NCBI GenBank assembly: GCA_022701365.1
Contig: JAKUHH010000216.1
Location: 496,001 to 560,000, forward strand
DNA: 64,000 bases
Direction of reading: 5' to 3'
Source: Mycocentrospora acerina
Taxonomy: Eukaryota; Ascomycota; Dothideomycetes; Pleosporales
Shown here: one piece after another, positions 45,801 through 57,299 of the stretch
Layout: every line of letters begins with the position of its first letter
Position numbering within the stretch: position 1 is the first letter of the stretch
Notes under the pieces: generated by a model
What the model was told of the DNA's origin: nothing
The model's database searches: none
The model's input: the letters and a program-made list of their open reading frames with translations, nothing else
Translations under genes and position numbers: made by a program

Positions 45801-47340
45801 CTTTGGCTTCACGCGCTTGATGACATCTTCCATGTCCTTTCGGATGCCGTAGAACGACTCTGCGCGGTACAGGATAAACGACCTCCACAGGAAGTCGCCC
45901 ATGGTGAGGTACTGAAGGTTCAACTTGGGTATGGCGAGTGGCCTCGATCCGTCGTACGACTCGTTCCTGAGGAATGTTGTTTCGTACAGGACTTTTTCCG
46001 TGGGGAAGACGGGCATGTCGCGGACAAGGTCCTTGAAGGTAGGCCTCTGCTCGACCAGCGAAACGAGCGTCTCCATGTAGAAGGCTCGATCGCGCACCAA
46101 GAATGAAGAGCTCGGATACTCTGTTCGCAGGCCCATGAGAGCGCAAAGCTCCACCAGCTCGTCGTCATTCAGCACGCGCAAGTGGCTGTCCAGCTCTTCC
46201 CTGTTTCCAATGCTGCCATAGTTTGCCAGAGCCATGAGCTGGAGCTTTTCTTGAAAAGCGGCATAGCCTGTGCGCTGCAGCTTGGCCAGGACGTCGTAGT
46301 GCTGCTGGTCGTACTCGAGCTTGGACAGCTGCTTGCCGGTCTGGTCTTCGATGGGGAAGTATGTAAAATGGCCCAGCAGGGTGAAGAGGTCGCGGAAGAG
46401 CCCGTTCTCCTCGTCTGTGTACATGGGCGACAGTCGGATGGCCGGGAGGATATTCAAGTCCTGCAGCAGCGTGTTGACGTAGCGCCGTGTGGGCAGCTGG
46501 CTCTGCAGGTCGGTGAGCAGCTCGACGAAGCGCTCACAGTAGGCCAGGTTGTTTCTGATTTCCTGCTTGGTGCTGGTGTTGTACAGCCTGTCGATGAAGT
46601 CCTGCAGCAGCGTGTACAGCCACGAGCGCTCGAAGCGCAGGCGGGCCTGTAGGGCGTCGTCGGCAGCGTCGAAGCGCTTGGATGAGGCGCGCCATGCCTT
46701 GCGCAGCATCTGGTGCTCTCCAAACAAGCGCTCGCGCACAGCGTCCGAGTGCAGGTTGTGCCATGTGGAAACGCCGACGAGGGGCGCGCATTCCTTGCGC
46801 ACGAGGCCGCTGTCGAGCGACTGGAAGGCGCCAATGACAAAGGAGATGAGGTGTGCGCGGATGTTGCTGGGCTGCGAGGGGTCGACGGTCATGGAGAGGA
46901 TGCGACGGAAAAAGGAGGAGAATTGGGCGGGCTTGGCTGCAAAGTGTTCTGTGGGGGTTAGCGGGTGTGTATGAAAGGGTGGTCGTGTGTGACAAGAGGG
47001 TGGTTGTGCAGGGTAAAGAAAAAGACAACTCACCCCACGACGGCAGGTTCTCCCTCCGCTTGACGTTGACCATCAGGGCCAGCAGCAGGTGGTGGTAGTT
47101 GGAGGCATCGTCGTCAAAGGCAGGCCACAGGTAGCGCTCCAGCAGCTGCAGGTTCTCGAGTATCAGCAGCGACGAGTAGGCAAAGTCGGCCTGCTCCAGC
47201 TCGTCCCACAGCTCCTTCTTGACGACATCGGGGCGCACTCGAGACGTCTTGCCGGCGGCGAGCCAGTTCTTGCGCGCGACCTGGGCAAAGTGGTTGTCGC
47301 CGTGCAGGTCGGCGACGGTGGGCCGGGCGGGGTCGGCCAT
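42886..47340 (-). CDS. AQR: Aquarius-type spliceosomal RNA helicase (intron-binding protein, Cwf11-like)
   Basis: Three exons (47340-47034, 46948-43460, 43391-42886) give 1433 aa. Introns are 85 bp (GTGAGT) and 68 bp (GTAAGC; TACTAACACATACACCCCAG). The N-terminal ARM-like region starts MADPARPTVADLHGDNHFAQ and includes the AQR-typical NLPSWEHF segment and RYVNTLLQDLNILPAIRLSP. The UPF1-like helicase core carries Walker A GPPGTGKTDVATQII near residue 820, AHSNQALNQLFQKI, a DEAD-box-equivalent EEAAQITE near 1057, RIVLCGDHLQNSPI, motif V YQGEQND and motif VI LTVALSRARLGLYI. Aquarius is part of the intron-binding complex that contacts the branch-site region of U2 in activated spliceosomes. The C-terminus is acidic. 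A GTCGTC repeat near 42967-42984 encodes its Asp run. It is divergent from NUXM with 445 bp between ATGs. Confidence 0.95.
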
Positions 47341-47785
47341 GTGTGAGGGTGTTCCGTGGCTATGGCTGTGCCTGTGCCTGTGCCTGTGCCTGTTCCTGTT
47401 CCTATGCTTGCGCCCGTTCCTATGACTATGGCTATAGCTGTTCCTCTTCCTCTTCCTCTTCCTCGTCCTCTTCGAATGCACTAGTCCAGCAGTCCAGCCC
47501 AGTCTCAGTCCCAATCAATGCCGGTTCCCTCGCTGCCTAGACGTGCAGGCGTAGTCGTCGTCGTCGTGGTCGTCGTCGTGGCCGTGGGCGTGCATCGATT
47601 GTTGTCGCAAGCAGAGCTCGCGTCGCGCTAGGGCGGCCAAAAGTGCAGCGCAGGCCAGGCATCGTCAAGCTCGCGCCCGCCGCGCAACGGCACTTGCCGC
47701 GTCCGACGTCGACCCTCCAAGCCCGCCGCTCAAGACTCGCGCACCCGGGCCAGCACCGCCAGCACCACCAGCACCTCTCCCAACC
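47341..47785. promoter_or_regulatory. Divergent promoter between AQR and NUXM
   Basis: These 445 bp hold both promoters. Hexamer repeats GTGCCT/CTGTGC (about 47364-47400) and CTTCCT units (about 47442-47470) adjoin the AQR side; GTCGTC repeats follow near 47548-47580. A CCAAT box is visible (CCCAATCAATG, about 47509-47519), lying roughly 270 bp upstream of the NUXM ATG. No gene was found. Confidence 0.55.
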
Positions 47786-48644
47786 ATGGCCACGCAGTCT
47801 TCCCAGGACGCCGCCGTCAGGCACCAGGCCGTCGTGCCCGACAAGGTCCCCAACGGCGAATACCCCGTAAGCAATTGGCCCCCGTCCGCGACCATGTGTG
47901 TGTCTGTGTGTGTCTGTGGGTGTCTGTGGGTGCTGGGCTAATCGTCATGTCCCAGCTCATCGACAATGACCCGTACGCCCTCTCCTCGTCCTTGTCGCCC
48001 TCCCCCGCCGCCATGTACTAACATGCCCCAAGACACTTCAAGCGCGTCATGCGCTACACACGCCCCTCGGACTGGGCTTCAGGCGTCGCCCTCGGTGCCC
48101 TTAGCCCCGGCCTGATGCTGTACTGGGAAAAGGTCTCGCCCTCGTTTGTCGGCAAGGGCGGATTTGCCCCCATTATGCGCCTGAGCTGTGGAGTCGGCGT
48201 TGCCGGTGCCTTTTTGCTCGCATACACGCGCTCCAGCGGTACGTGCATGCCCGATATTCCCTGCAACACCATATCCTATACACCAAACATTGCACTTCAC
48301 TGCACTTCAGTACAATACAATACAACACACTAACCACACTACACCTGTTTGACTGACTTTTACTTGCAGCCCGCTTCTATGGCGCCCGCGAGAACCGCCG
48401 CGAGGTCGAGATGGACATGCGCGAAATGGTCGGCAAGGTCAAGCGTGGCGAGTCGCTGTACGGCGCCTCGGAAATGACAGAGTACATGCAGGGCGTTGCC
48501 CACAGGAACTCGCGCTACTCGGCCACCTTTTCCCACGTCCTGCCCTGGCCCAACTTTGTCAACCACCCCCACCACGGCGTCGACACGGCAAAGTACTACA
48601 GGCAGGCCGAATTGGAGCTGGAGCAGGAAAAGGCACTCAAGTGA
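47786..48644 (+). CDS. NUXM: NADH:ubiquinone oxidoreductase 21-kDa-type accessory subunit NUXM
   Basis: Four exons (47786-47866, 47956-47972, 48033-48238, 48370-48644) give 192 aa; exon 2 is only 17 nt. Splicing restores the family signature GEYPLIDNDPHFKRVMRYTR, with the microexon supplying LIDNDP. Two hydrophobic segments (DWASGVALGALSPGLMLYW and CGVGVAGAFLLAYT) are consistent with membrane anchoring. The C-terminal NADH_u_ox_C-type part has ARFYGARENRREVEMDM, YMQGVAHRNSRYSATFSHVL and PWPNFVNHPHHGVDTAKYYR. This fungal complex I accessory subunit sits in the mitochondrial inner membrane arm. It is convergent with the uncharacterised gene ending at 48915, leaving 270 bp for both 3' UTRs. Confidence 0.9.
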
Positions 48645-48914
48645 GGCTTTCTTTTGACAGCATTCATGTATTCATCTCGTGAGCAGACTTGCCTTTTGAG
48701 ACAAGAACAAGTGTATATAAGGAATCAAGGAAAGAAGGAAAGAAGCAGAGACGGGTGCATTACCACCACTACCCATTTCATTTTTCTCCAATCAACCAAT
48801 GGATCAATCAATCAATCAATCCATGCATCAGTTCTTATTCTTATGATGCTAGTATCTGCCTAGCATCTGCTCTTGCTGTTGTAGCTATACCGAGACCTAT
48901 CCTATCCTATCCTA

Positions 48915-50388
48915 TCACGTACTTTTCTTTCGACCCGCATTCTTTCGAACTAAAATTTTCGAACCGGCGGATAACTCAAGTGCACCAAACTGCTGCTTAT
49001 TTGGCAGCTCATTTCGATCCTGTACACCGGCACCACCATTCTTGGAATCCTTTAACCCATCCCAAATAGTCTCCATTCTGTAGCTACATTAGACGTTACT
49101 TTGCAATGAGCATAATCTCAAATGTACGTACCGCTCAACTCCTGGTGAACGAGCTCCTTCCACGCCCGTCATGTGAGCTATCATCTCATGTGCGTCAACC
49201 GCATACACTGAACCTAGGCCTAGATATCGGTGCAAAACTAGAGGGCGAATATCTTTGTATACTTTGATGAACTGAAACACGATCTGCAGCTCGATCCCCC
49301 TTGCAGTACCCATCTGGCAGAAAGTGAAGTACGATGCAGGATCTACGCCTAGCCCATCAGGGCCGCGTAGTACTGCGGTCACCTTTGCACCATTTGGGAG
49401 ACCATTAAAGAATGATCGGATCTCCCTGACCATTGCTGGAGTGTTTCTGCTCGTCTTGTTGAAATTTGTAAAATCATTTCCGAGACGGTGATGGCATGTA
49501 GCTTCAATTTTTTCGAAGCGTACTGGTTCAGGGCTATTTTCTTGTAATCGTTGGCCAAGAATGATGCCCTCTCGCACCCTGTCCTGGACCACTTTGGCTT
49601 GAGCTATGGCGTTGCTATCACCTATTTGGACGTATTTTTTCGCCGATGACCAGGATGATAAGCGGCATATTACGATGACATACCTTCCTTCGGGCTTGAA
49701 CGTGCTCCTGAAAGGTGTAGCTACTGAAGATGAACCTACAGCTGCAAAATCATTAGGGGGATCGAAAATTGCTTCGCCCAGAGCATCCTCGTCCTCGTCG
49801 TCTTCGATATATATGGGGCGATGTTGGTTACCGATCAGATTGCCTTCAGAACCATTGGGGGCGATTTCTTCACCTGCCAATTAATATTAGACTGAGGAGC
49901 TCTTGAAGCTACAGAAGTTTGTAATCTATACATACCATGCTGTGGCTCTTTCTCTTCTTCTGCTTCTGCTTCTGCTTCTTCTACCTCTTCTTCCTCGTCT
50001 GTCTCTTCTGCTTCATCTTCTGATGTGTCCTCACATTCTGGCCATTCGTCACCAGAATACCACTGCTCTGCGCCCCAAGCATCGGGATTTTCAATCCCCC
50101 GCTGAAAGTGTAGCTCCTCTTCCCAGAAGGCGCCATAGCGCTCGTCAGGTTCAAGCTTCGACGTAGCTACACGTCGTTTACTCTCTGCTTCTGCTGCTGC
50201 TTTCATCCTGTTGGCCAAAGAACGGTCAGCCGGATATAGCCTCTTCGGCCTTCTGCCTCGCCGTGTCTTCTTATGGGCCTAAAAACGTCAGTACTAACAC
50301 CTAAACTATAGTTTACAATAGAGAATCTCACTTGTGGTGGAATAGCACTATCCTGTGCATCGTGGTTGTCTTGCGTGAGATTGTTCAT
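48915..50388 (-). CDS. Uncharacterised acidic fungal protein
   Basis: Four exons (50388-50332, 50278-49936, 49873-49132, 49083-48915) give 436 aa. The introns (53, 62 and 48 bp) have GTGAGA, GTATGT and GTACGT donors. The last exon is short but keeps frame for 56 codons (YRMETIWDGLKDSKNGGAGV on). A further possible 69-bp in-phase intron (49683-49615; GTATGT donor) would shorten it to 413 aa. Features: a basic segment AHKKTRRGRRPKRL that could be nuclear-targeting, aromatic WGAEQWYSGDEWPE, a long Glu/Ala run (EAEETDEEEEVEEAEAEAEE), then a globular-looking C-terminal half (FEKIEATCHHRLGNDFTNFN, MVREIRSFFNGLPNGAKVTA, VFQFIKVYKDIRPLVLHRY, AHEMIAHMTGVEGARSPG). I recognise no family. It is the first gene of the accessory-looking part of the window. 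Confidence 0.7.
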
Positions 50389-53300
50389 GGCGGAATTGGA
50401 TTGCTTGACTGTAGCTACAACAAGTGATTTAATAGTAAAAAGCTTTTTTGCGATTCTGTCCGGCAGTGTGCGGTGTGAGTGTGAGTGTGTGCGTGTATTG
50501 TCAGAAGTAGCAGGAACGACCCACGGCTATCAAAGCTCGCGAACGCGTCCGGCGACGCATGTTCCCCGAAAGAGGAAGTACCGACTCGGTATGAACTGCA
50601 TAGTCAAGTATCATAATATCATAATCTCGTTCCATCAAACGTCATATCTGCAGTACATGCGTACATCGCCGAGCATCGTAGTAGTTGAGACATGGGATTT
50701 CTCCATGAGCTCGCTACTCGTTACTTGAAGATTACAGCATTTTCGCTTTGTTCAATCTTCTCATATACCTCTCTTCTTCCTATTCTACCTGAATTCAGTC
50801 CTGCCTGCGTACATTGCCGAGAATCGTAGTAGTTGAGACATGGGATTTCTCCATGAGCTCGCTGCTCTTTACTTGAACATGGAAACAGTGCACCAGTACA
50901 CCCTATTCGATCTCTCGCCGATACTCCGCTTTCCTCTTCTACCCGAATTCAGTCCTGCCTGCGTACATTGCCGAGAATCGTAGTAGTTGAGACATGGGAT
51001 TTCTCCATGAGCTCGCTGCTCGTTACTTGAACATGGAAACAGTGCACCAGTATATCCTATTCGATCTCTCGCCGACCATCTACACTTTCGCTCGCTTCTC
51101 TCACATACGCTTCTTCTCGTGGGCCAAATCTGCGTTTAAATGCCTAAATCGCCATTCGCCATCGCCTTATCGCCATCTTTCGCCTACAAACAATTGGAAA
51201 ATTCGAGATTTAGGGGTTGTTCAAAGGCTTGCGTATGGACATACGGACTTTTATACTTTGATGAGAGGGTGTCTTACGTGTCTTACATTTCTGACAAGTA
51301 ACTAGGTCTCAAGAGTCTTACAATAGCGAAATTTCAAGCTGAGTAACTACATGCAACCATTTTCAAAACTTGCCGCACATCGTCTCTAACCTATAACAGA
51401 AGCCGTAGACCAATTGCATTGCATCTTAGTACAGAACAACGCGAACCGTATAACAAAAATGACAGCTCTGAGATTTTGGATTTCTCATTGTAGCAACAGC
51501 GTTAGTTTTAGCTTTTGTACATCCATGAGTCTACGTTTTACAATTGCCACAATCAGATGTGGAGACGACGACCCTATATCACGGTTTTCAATTCTCAGTC
51601 TTAAAGTAGCCTACAGTCGCCACAATCAGCTGCCAATTCCAATAAACAATCTTTAAGATGGTCTCATGGTCTCCCATACGCCAGGACATATGGTTCACTT
51701 TCGACAGCATGGTAGTGCACTTCCACTTCCACCATGGCCTGCAGTAGTATGCATAGAGGATATTGCGCCTCACGATTTCATTTGTACTCGACCTCACACT
51801 TATTTCACATTGATTTTACTTGTTAGAGAGAACTTGGAGATGTAAGGCTACTCAAGAGGAACATCTTGACATCCCCATACAATTCTGCAGCCCAAACCAC
51901 TTGGAAGATCTCTTCGGAAACTTATAACTTATCAGCCAAATTGGCTTGCGACAGTTCCAGTAAGCCCCATCATTGATCATTAAGCAGACTACTGGTTTTG
52001 CTTCTGCTCACAAGGCCAGTTAGGTACTTTCTGATATGTGTGTGTGTGTTACCATGCTTCTTCTCGGTCGACGCATCGACGCCAAATGACATTCATAGAA
52101 GTATTCAATAACCTCCGCTTGCCCCCGTACTGTTTTGCCTCTAGAATAACACGCGATAGGATACAATACCACTATGCAGTTGATCGCGCCGCTTTCGCTC
52201 CGAACCTTAGCTCTCCGTGCCGATATTGCAATGCTAGATGGTGGGCTCTGCTCAGCTTTTTTTCAATTCATGCATCGTCAGATCGTCAGCCAAGGCTCAG
52301 GTACTACACACCTCCTCACAAGATTGTCTTTTGCCTCAAGCAAAGCGTGCGATATCTGCAGCTTTCAGGCACATTCACACTATATTGATTCCACGGTGAT
52401 CTCGTCTACCATTAGTATGAGCATTCTATGTGCATTGCTGACTAGAACACATAGTAAAAAGGTAGAATTAAAAACCACCTTCATCGCCTTGTTTCCTTGG
52501 TAATCTGCTGGGTTAAGTATAACATGTATAAATGTATGATATCGATAGATCGACATCTAAGCTGTACAGTCTTTTCAGATACACGCACATTATCAGCCGA
52601 TGAATTTCAGAGCTGTTGGCATTAAAATCTAACACGGAATCCCAATTCAAACTATTCAATATGCTAATTTGTTTAGTTCTCAGTAGCTGGGTGGACTTGC
52701 GTGAGTCTCACCAGTCCTCGTACCGCTTCCTATCAGAGCGCACCAACACTTCGCTATACCAGGCTCTACATGACACTTCCCAATAGCCCCAAATCTGCTA
52801 TTAAGTCGTAAGCAAACAAGATATCGCTCTTGCAGCAGTAACTCCTACTCTCCAATGTGATCTACTGACCTCTATCCATATGTATGTATTCTCTTCTCAG
52901 CTCCATAGCGTATCTATTTTTTGGTATGAAGATCGCACTATCAATGTCAACTGAAAATATCTACTCTCTCCGTCATTATCGGAAGTAGACAACACGAAGG
53001 AAGTTGTACAATCAAAACGGCGCATTTTTGATGATGCGCATCAAATCAAAATTCACACCTAATAACTCATCTACCTACGACTCTACAACCAATGCTCAAA
53101 ACTCATAATCATTCAAGAAAGGACATAAACATAAACTTTAGCAAATACAACAAACCTATGTACAAAAAGGGTGCTCATAAGTGTCATTAACATTTGTAAG
53201 TCAAATCAATAGGGCAAATTCAATCCTAACACTTCTAATTTCTATCTTCTAACCAGTATGAAGATTAGGAAAATTGGGAAAGCTAGTCTCCCTACTCTGC

Positions 53301-53610
53301 TACTCACTGATGTCCAGGATAAAGCCGATGACCCTGTCTTTGGTCTCGATACAATCCTTGTGGTTGGGCAGCATATCCAAACCTGAAATTAGTGTGGTGT
53401 TTTGCTCAGCTCAGCTTCACGACTTGACCTGCTCACGCTTACAGCTCAGATAATGCGGATTTCTATATTTCTATCTCTAGCTTAAAGTCGATTTGCGAGC
53501 TTCCTGCTGAGGTGACGATAGTAAATTTCATCTCCAAGATAGTCTTGAAGAAACGATGGATGCGGTAAATATACCATCATTTCTTTTAGCCTAACCCTGA
53601 AAAGACGCAT
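50389..53610. other. Gene-poor accessory region with a tandem repeat
   Basis: There are 3.2 kb between two minus-strand genes. The first 700 bp include the promoter of the acidic-protein gene and a three-copy repeat (50648-51075). From about 51.3 kb to 53.6 kb the sequence is visibly AT-richer than the housekeeping part, with many stops in all frames and no conserved motif, as expected for old decayed repeats or long intergenic DNA. I saw no terminal repeats marking a specific element. Confidence 0.6.
50648..51075. repeat. Three-copy direct tandem repeat, period about 148-154 bp
   Basis: The core GTAGTAGTTGAGACATGGGA followed by TTTCTCCATGAGCTCGCT occurs three times; its ATCGTAG start is at 50675, 50823 and 50977. 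Copies 2 and 3 match through AACATGGAAACAGTGCACC up to about CTCTCGCCGA with only a few substitutions, and share the upstream GAATTCAGTCCTGCCTGCG; copy 1 is more diverged and lacks part of the unit. The ATG inside the core opens a frame in each copy. Confidence 0.9.
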
Positions 53611-56600
53611 TCAACGCTTCAATATGAAGCTGGCCCTTGATGCGAGGAGCCTTCTCTTCGCGGCTTTGCCTGAAGCTTCCTGGGCCACTGTCTCCACACT
53701 CCCGCCGACCTCTTGGCCACTGAGACTCTGCTGGATATGCAGCAAGAGCTTTCGAGGCTCTAAAATCTCGAAAGACTTCCCCGCTACGGTAACATCGTTA
53801 GCCCTCTTCAACTCGCTGCCATCTAAAACCCAGTTACCCAACTCAACTTCGTAGTCCTCATCGCTACCTTCTCCCCATACCTCCATATTCAGTTGAGTAA
53901 ACAGACCAGGGAGATTTCGTAGCATAGAAACCGCCACACGTTTGTCGTCGAAAGAGTCTTCTGCCATAAGAATGATGTGGCGGATCCACCGCTTTTGCCC
54001 ATCACGCTGAACACGTCCGACTATCTGAATTCGCGTAGCCTCGTCTGGTGCAAGATCAAATTCGATGATCACGCGGCAGTGACCATGAAGATCTAGGCCG
54101 CTTGGAGAAACCATGTACGAAGCGACGAAGATTTTGAAACCGTCTTCGTTCTCGTGAAAGTCGCTGATCATCTCTTCTCGTGCTTTCGTGCTCAGGTCTG
54201 GCCAGAAGCAACGAGCGGGGATGCCAGCAGTTTGAAAAACCTGTAGCTTCGGTAAGTCGAGGGCTCCAAACATAATTAATGAAAAAGTCAATAGAAACTT
54301 ACGCATCTCAGCCATTCCATCTGGGCTGGAAACTGTACCCACACGATAACCTTCTCCTTGCCAAGCACGACGATGTCACTCAAGAGATACAGCAGCATCC
54401 GGAGCTTCGGAGAACCTGAAGTGAGGGATGCGAGGATACCTTGAGTGTCGTCGTCCTTGGGAATCACTATATAAGCCTCTGACGCCAGTTTTGCAGTCTT
54501 CTGTCCCTTTCTTACGTCCAGCAGAATGTGAGTAGCGTTCTTTTTCTTCTCTCGAAACTCTTTGATTTGCTTTGCCTTGTATTCTTTAAGCCACTGAAAA
54601 TGTATCCAAGAGGTCAACAGACACAACTGACGATAATATGCAGGGCTCCAGCACACCTTAGTCACATCCTCTTCTTCACTCAGGTGGCAAAGCTTACTGG
54701 TAGCCTCGAAATACAGATAATCGTACGCTGCCCGCTCGTCTTCAGTGAACGAACACCTGATTGTCGTACGCTGGACTGGAGGAAGATCTTTGTCAACGCG
54801 TACTCCAGCTACAGTACTTGCATAGCTTCGCTTCAACAAAAGCTTCTTGAAAACCTGCCGCATGCGCGCGCCGATTTCCTCGGTATTGAGCTTTCCGTTG
54901 AATACATGCTTGGTAAGTGCTTTATCGCAGAACCGCAGTTGTGCTTTCAAGTCGCCCTCATCTGCTTCAAAAGGATCGAAATTGGCGAAGATATCTTCCA
55001 AGGGATGTGCGCCACTGCATTCCTCTTCTGTGAAACCAAGTTGCCGTAGGTAGGCCTTTGTCTGAATCTTGGGATTTTGGATGTAGTGCATTATACCTAC
55101 GAATTCGTGGACACCTTTTCGAACTGGCGTAGCGGTGATTATGAAGCGCGCGTCTGCTTCAAGCCAATCAATGGCCGTGCCAAATTCTTGAGGTTGATGA
55201 CGAAGCTCATCGCCTTCATCGACCATAAGTCTCTCTATGAGGCCCTTGAGATTTCCGGTCCAGTCACCCTGAAGCTCATAGTATTTCTCGTTGGTTTTGA
55301 CTGGAACCTGCTTCTCAGCTTCACTCTTCTTACATTTGAGGGACTTCTGGACATCATCAACTCTCCAGTCGTGCTGCTTCTTCGGGCCATGGCGAGTACC
55401 AAACGTAGCTATAGTGGATATGATGATTGTAGCAGCGTTCTCCTCGTTCTTGAGATCGAATATGGGATCATCTTTCGTCAGGGTTGTCCGATATTCGATC
55501 TGGTCTCCTGCTCGTTTCTTTGCCGGTCCATAGTAGATGATGATTTTGAAGCGGTCTGTAAGTGCTTGTATCTTACGGACCCATGAGTAAATCAAGGTCC
55601 TAGGAACCAGAAGCAGCGTCGGTCTAGGGGGCGAACAACTGGCTTTATTGACCTGTATGCGAGTTCTCCGCATATTGTTGCGATGTAGGATGTGGGATGT
55701 AGCTACAATCGTCTTGCCAGTACCTACTTCATCAGCCAGTACACCTCCTCCGACCTCTGAATCTTCAAATTCGGATAGCGCTGCAATACCAGTAGGCTGA
55801 TAATGCCTCAGCTTAGCAGTTCGGTGCATGCCATCGATATGAGGATCATCTGGTGTGCGGATGTTGAGCCTTCGGCAAGCCTCCGCGTGGTTGTCGCGTT
55901 CGTATTCGGGATTTTGTATCCACTTGATCTGTTCTCGATACCTGGCGATCTCCGCATGGGAGATTTCCCGTAGCTGCGTTGGTGGTGGATCATATTCGTC
56001 GTCATTGTCATCATCCTCGGATGCACCAGCGATCTCCTTGGTGAACTCGTTGAGCGTGAATTGAGCCTATCAAGGATGTTAGATGCATTTACAACCTCCG
56101 ATCTTGTAGCTTTAGCATACCTCTACAGCAAGAAGTTCTTGTGCATTAGCGTTCTCGGCTACCACCTCGACTTCCAGGTTCAGTATGATCTCACTGAGAT
56201 TGATTGTTCCTTTTGTAGCAATTGACCGCAAGAGTGTGTAGACCCAGTAACGCTTGGTCAAGTCCATTTGGGAGGCTTGGTCTTCTCGGACTTCGTCAAT
56301 CATGTCCTTCCAGAGGTCTGATCGGCTGATCTGATCATCTACAGCAAATTCTTGAGGCGAAAAAAGGGTCGTCTCTGGAACTGACTCCATCCCATGAGGC
56401 TTCACCTCATTCGTATAGATATCTGCGTTGATACATCCAACTTCTTGCACATGGCGACGCAGGTCATCCCACTCGCAAAAGGTAAAATCGACAACACTAA
56501 ATGCTTGAATGTGGTGACTAAGTTCAGTGAATCTGAATTGATCGCTGATATGCTCGTAGAATTGCTCTTTCGTCTTGTAGCTGCAAAACTTGTTCACCCT

Positions 56601-57299
56601 AATGTTGGGATCGACAATGTCTGCGTCCGAGATATCTGCTGGGATGTTCGCCCAACGTACGCGCATAGTGCCCTTCTGGCTATCAATTTCAATCAGCTGC
56701 TGCTCAGTTTCGTCCTCTTCTGGCTCAGCTTTGATACTGCTGGGTTTTGACAGCCGCCTGCTGGAACGTCGAGACGGGCTCATCATCCAGATCTTGTATG
56801 AGATTGCCCCCCACATAAGCTTGAACCGCTCGACGTCAATCAAATTCTTCTTGTAGAAGATTCCGTCATATTTCTGGGTGTTATCTTCTGTAAGAACCCA
56901 GAGAAGCCATACTAAGCAGTCTAGGTAGTCTTTGAAGTGCGCCGGAGCAGAGCGTCGGTCTGAGTATTTGGCCCGCCCGTTGGTTTGGCCATCGCGAAGC
57001 TGGCTCAGCACAGACGAAAATTCCCAACCTTTGTTGCCGGCACCTTTCTTTGGAAAACCATCTTTGACAAACTCTTCCCAGTAGACTGTGAAAATAGGAG
57101 CATCGAACCACTCTTTCAAAGCTGTGGCATCTGGTAGTCCGAGACTCTGTGCGAGCTTTTCTTGACTGTGATGGTCGCGAACCTGCTTCTTCTTGGGCGT
57201 TGCACTTGAGGGTGTTGCACTTGGGGGTGTTCCCGTTGCTTCAGTGCCTGAGATGTCCTGCGAGATCTTTCGCCTCTTGCCGGTGAGTTTACTGCTCAT
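53611..57299 (-). CDS. Divergent SNF2-family ATPase/helicase of unknown role
   Basis: Three exons (57299-56121, 56066-54303, 54240-53611) give 1190 aa; introns of 54 and 62 bp keep frame. Residues 1-393 form a large N-terminal region with no family I recognise (a basic SSKLTGKRRK start, then WFDAPIFTVYWEEFV, CLVWLLWVLTEDN, RVRWANIPADISDADIV). The SNF2 core begins near 470 (LRHYQPTGIAALSEFED): motif I LADEVGTGKTIVA (about 502), LLLVPRTLIYSWV, motif II VDEGDELRH (about 674), motif III FIITATPVRKGVHEF, and in exon 3 motif V GLDLHGHCRVIIEFD and motif VI QIVGRVQRDGQKR (about 1051). Motif II reads DEGD where most SNF2 proteins have DEAH or DEGH. SNF2 proteins translocate on DNA to remodel chromatin or displace proteins. 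Its neighbours are repeats and a dead transposon. The reading frame appears intact. Confidence 0.88.

Noticed and set aside
49615..49683. In-phase 69-bp segment with a GTATGT donor in the acidic-protein gene
   Set aside because: Not adopted as an intron in the main model because its first AG creates a stop and the frame is open through it; left as an alternative.
50675..51075. CRISPR-like array
   Set aside because: Only three direct copies of about 150 bp in fungal DNA, with no short-repeat/spacer pattern.
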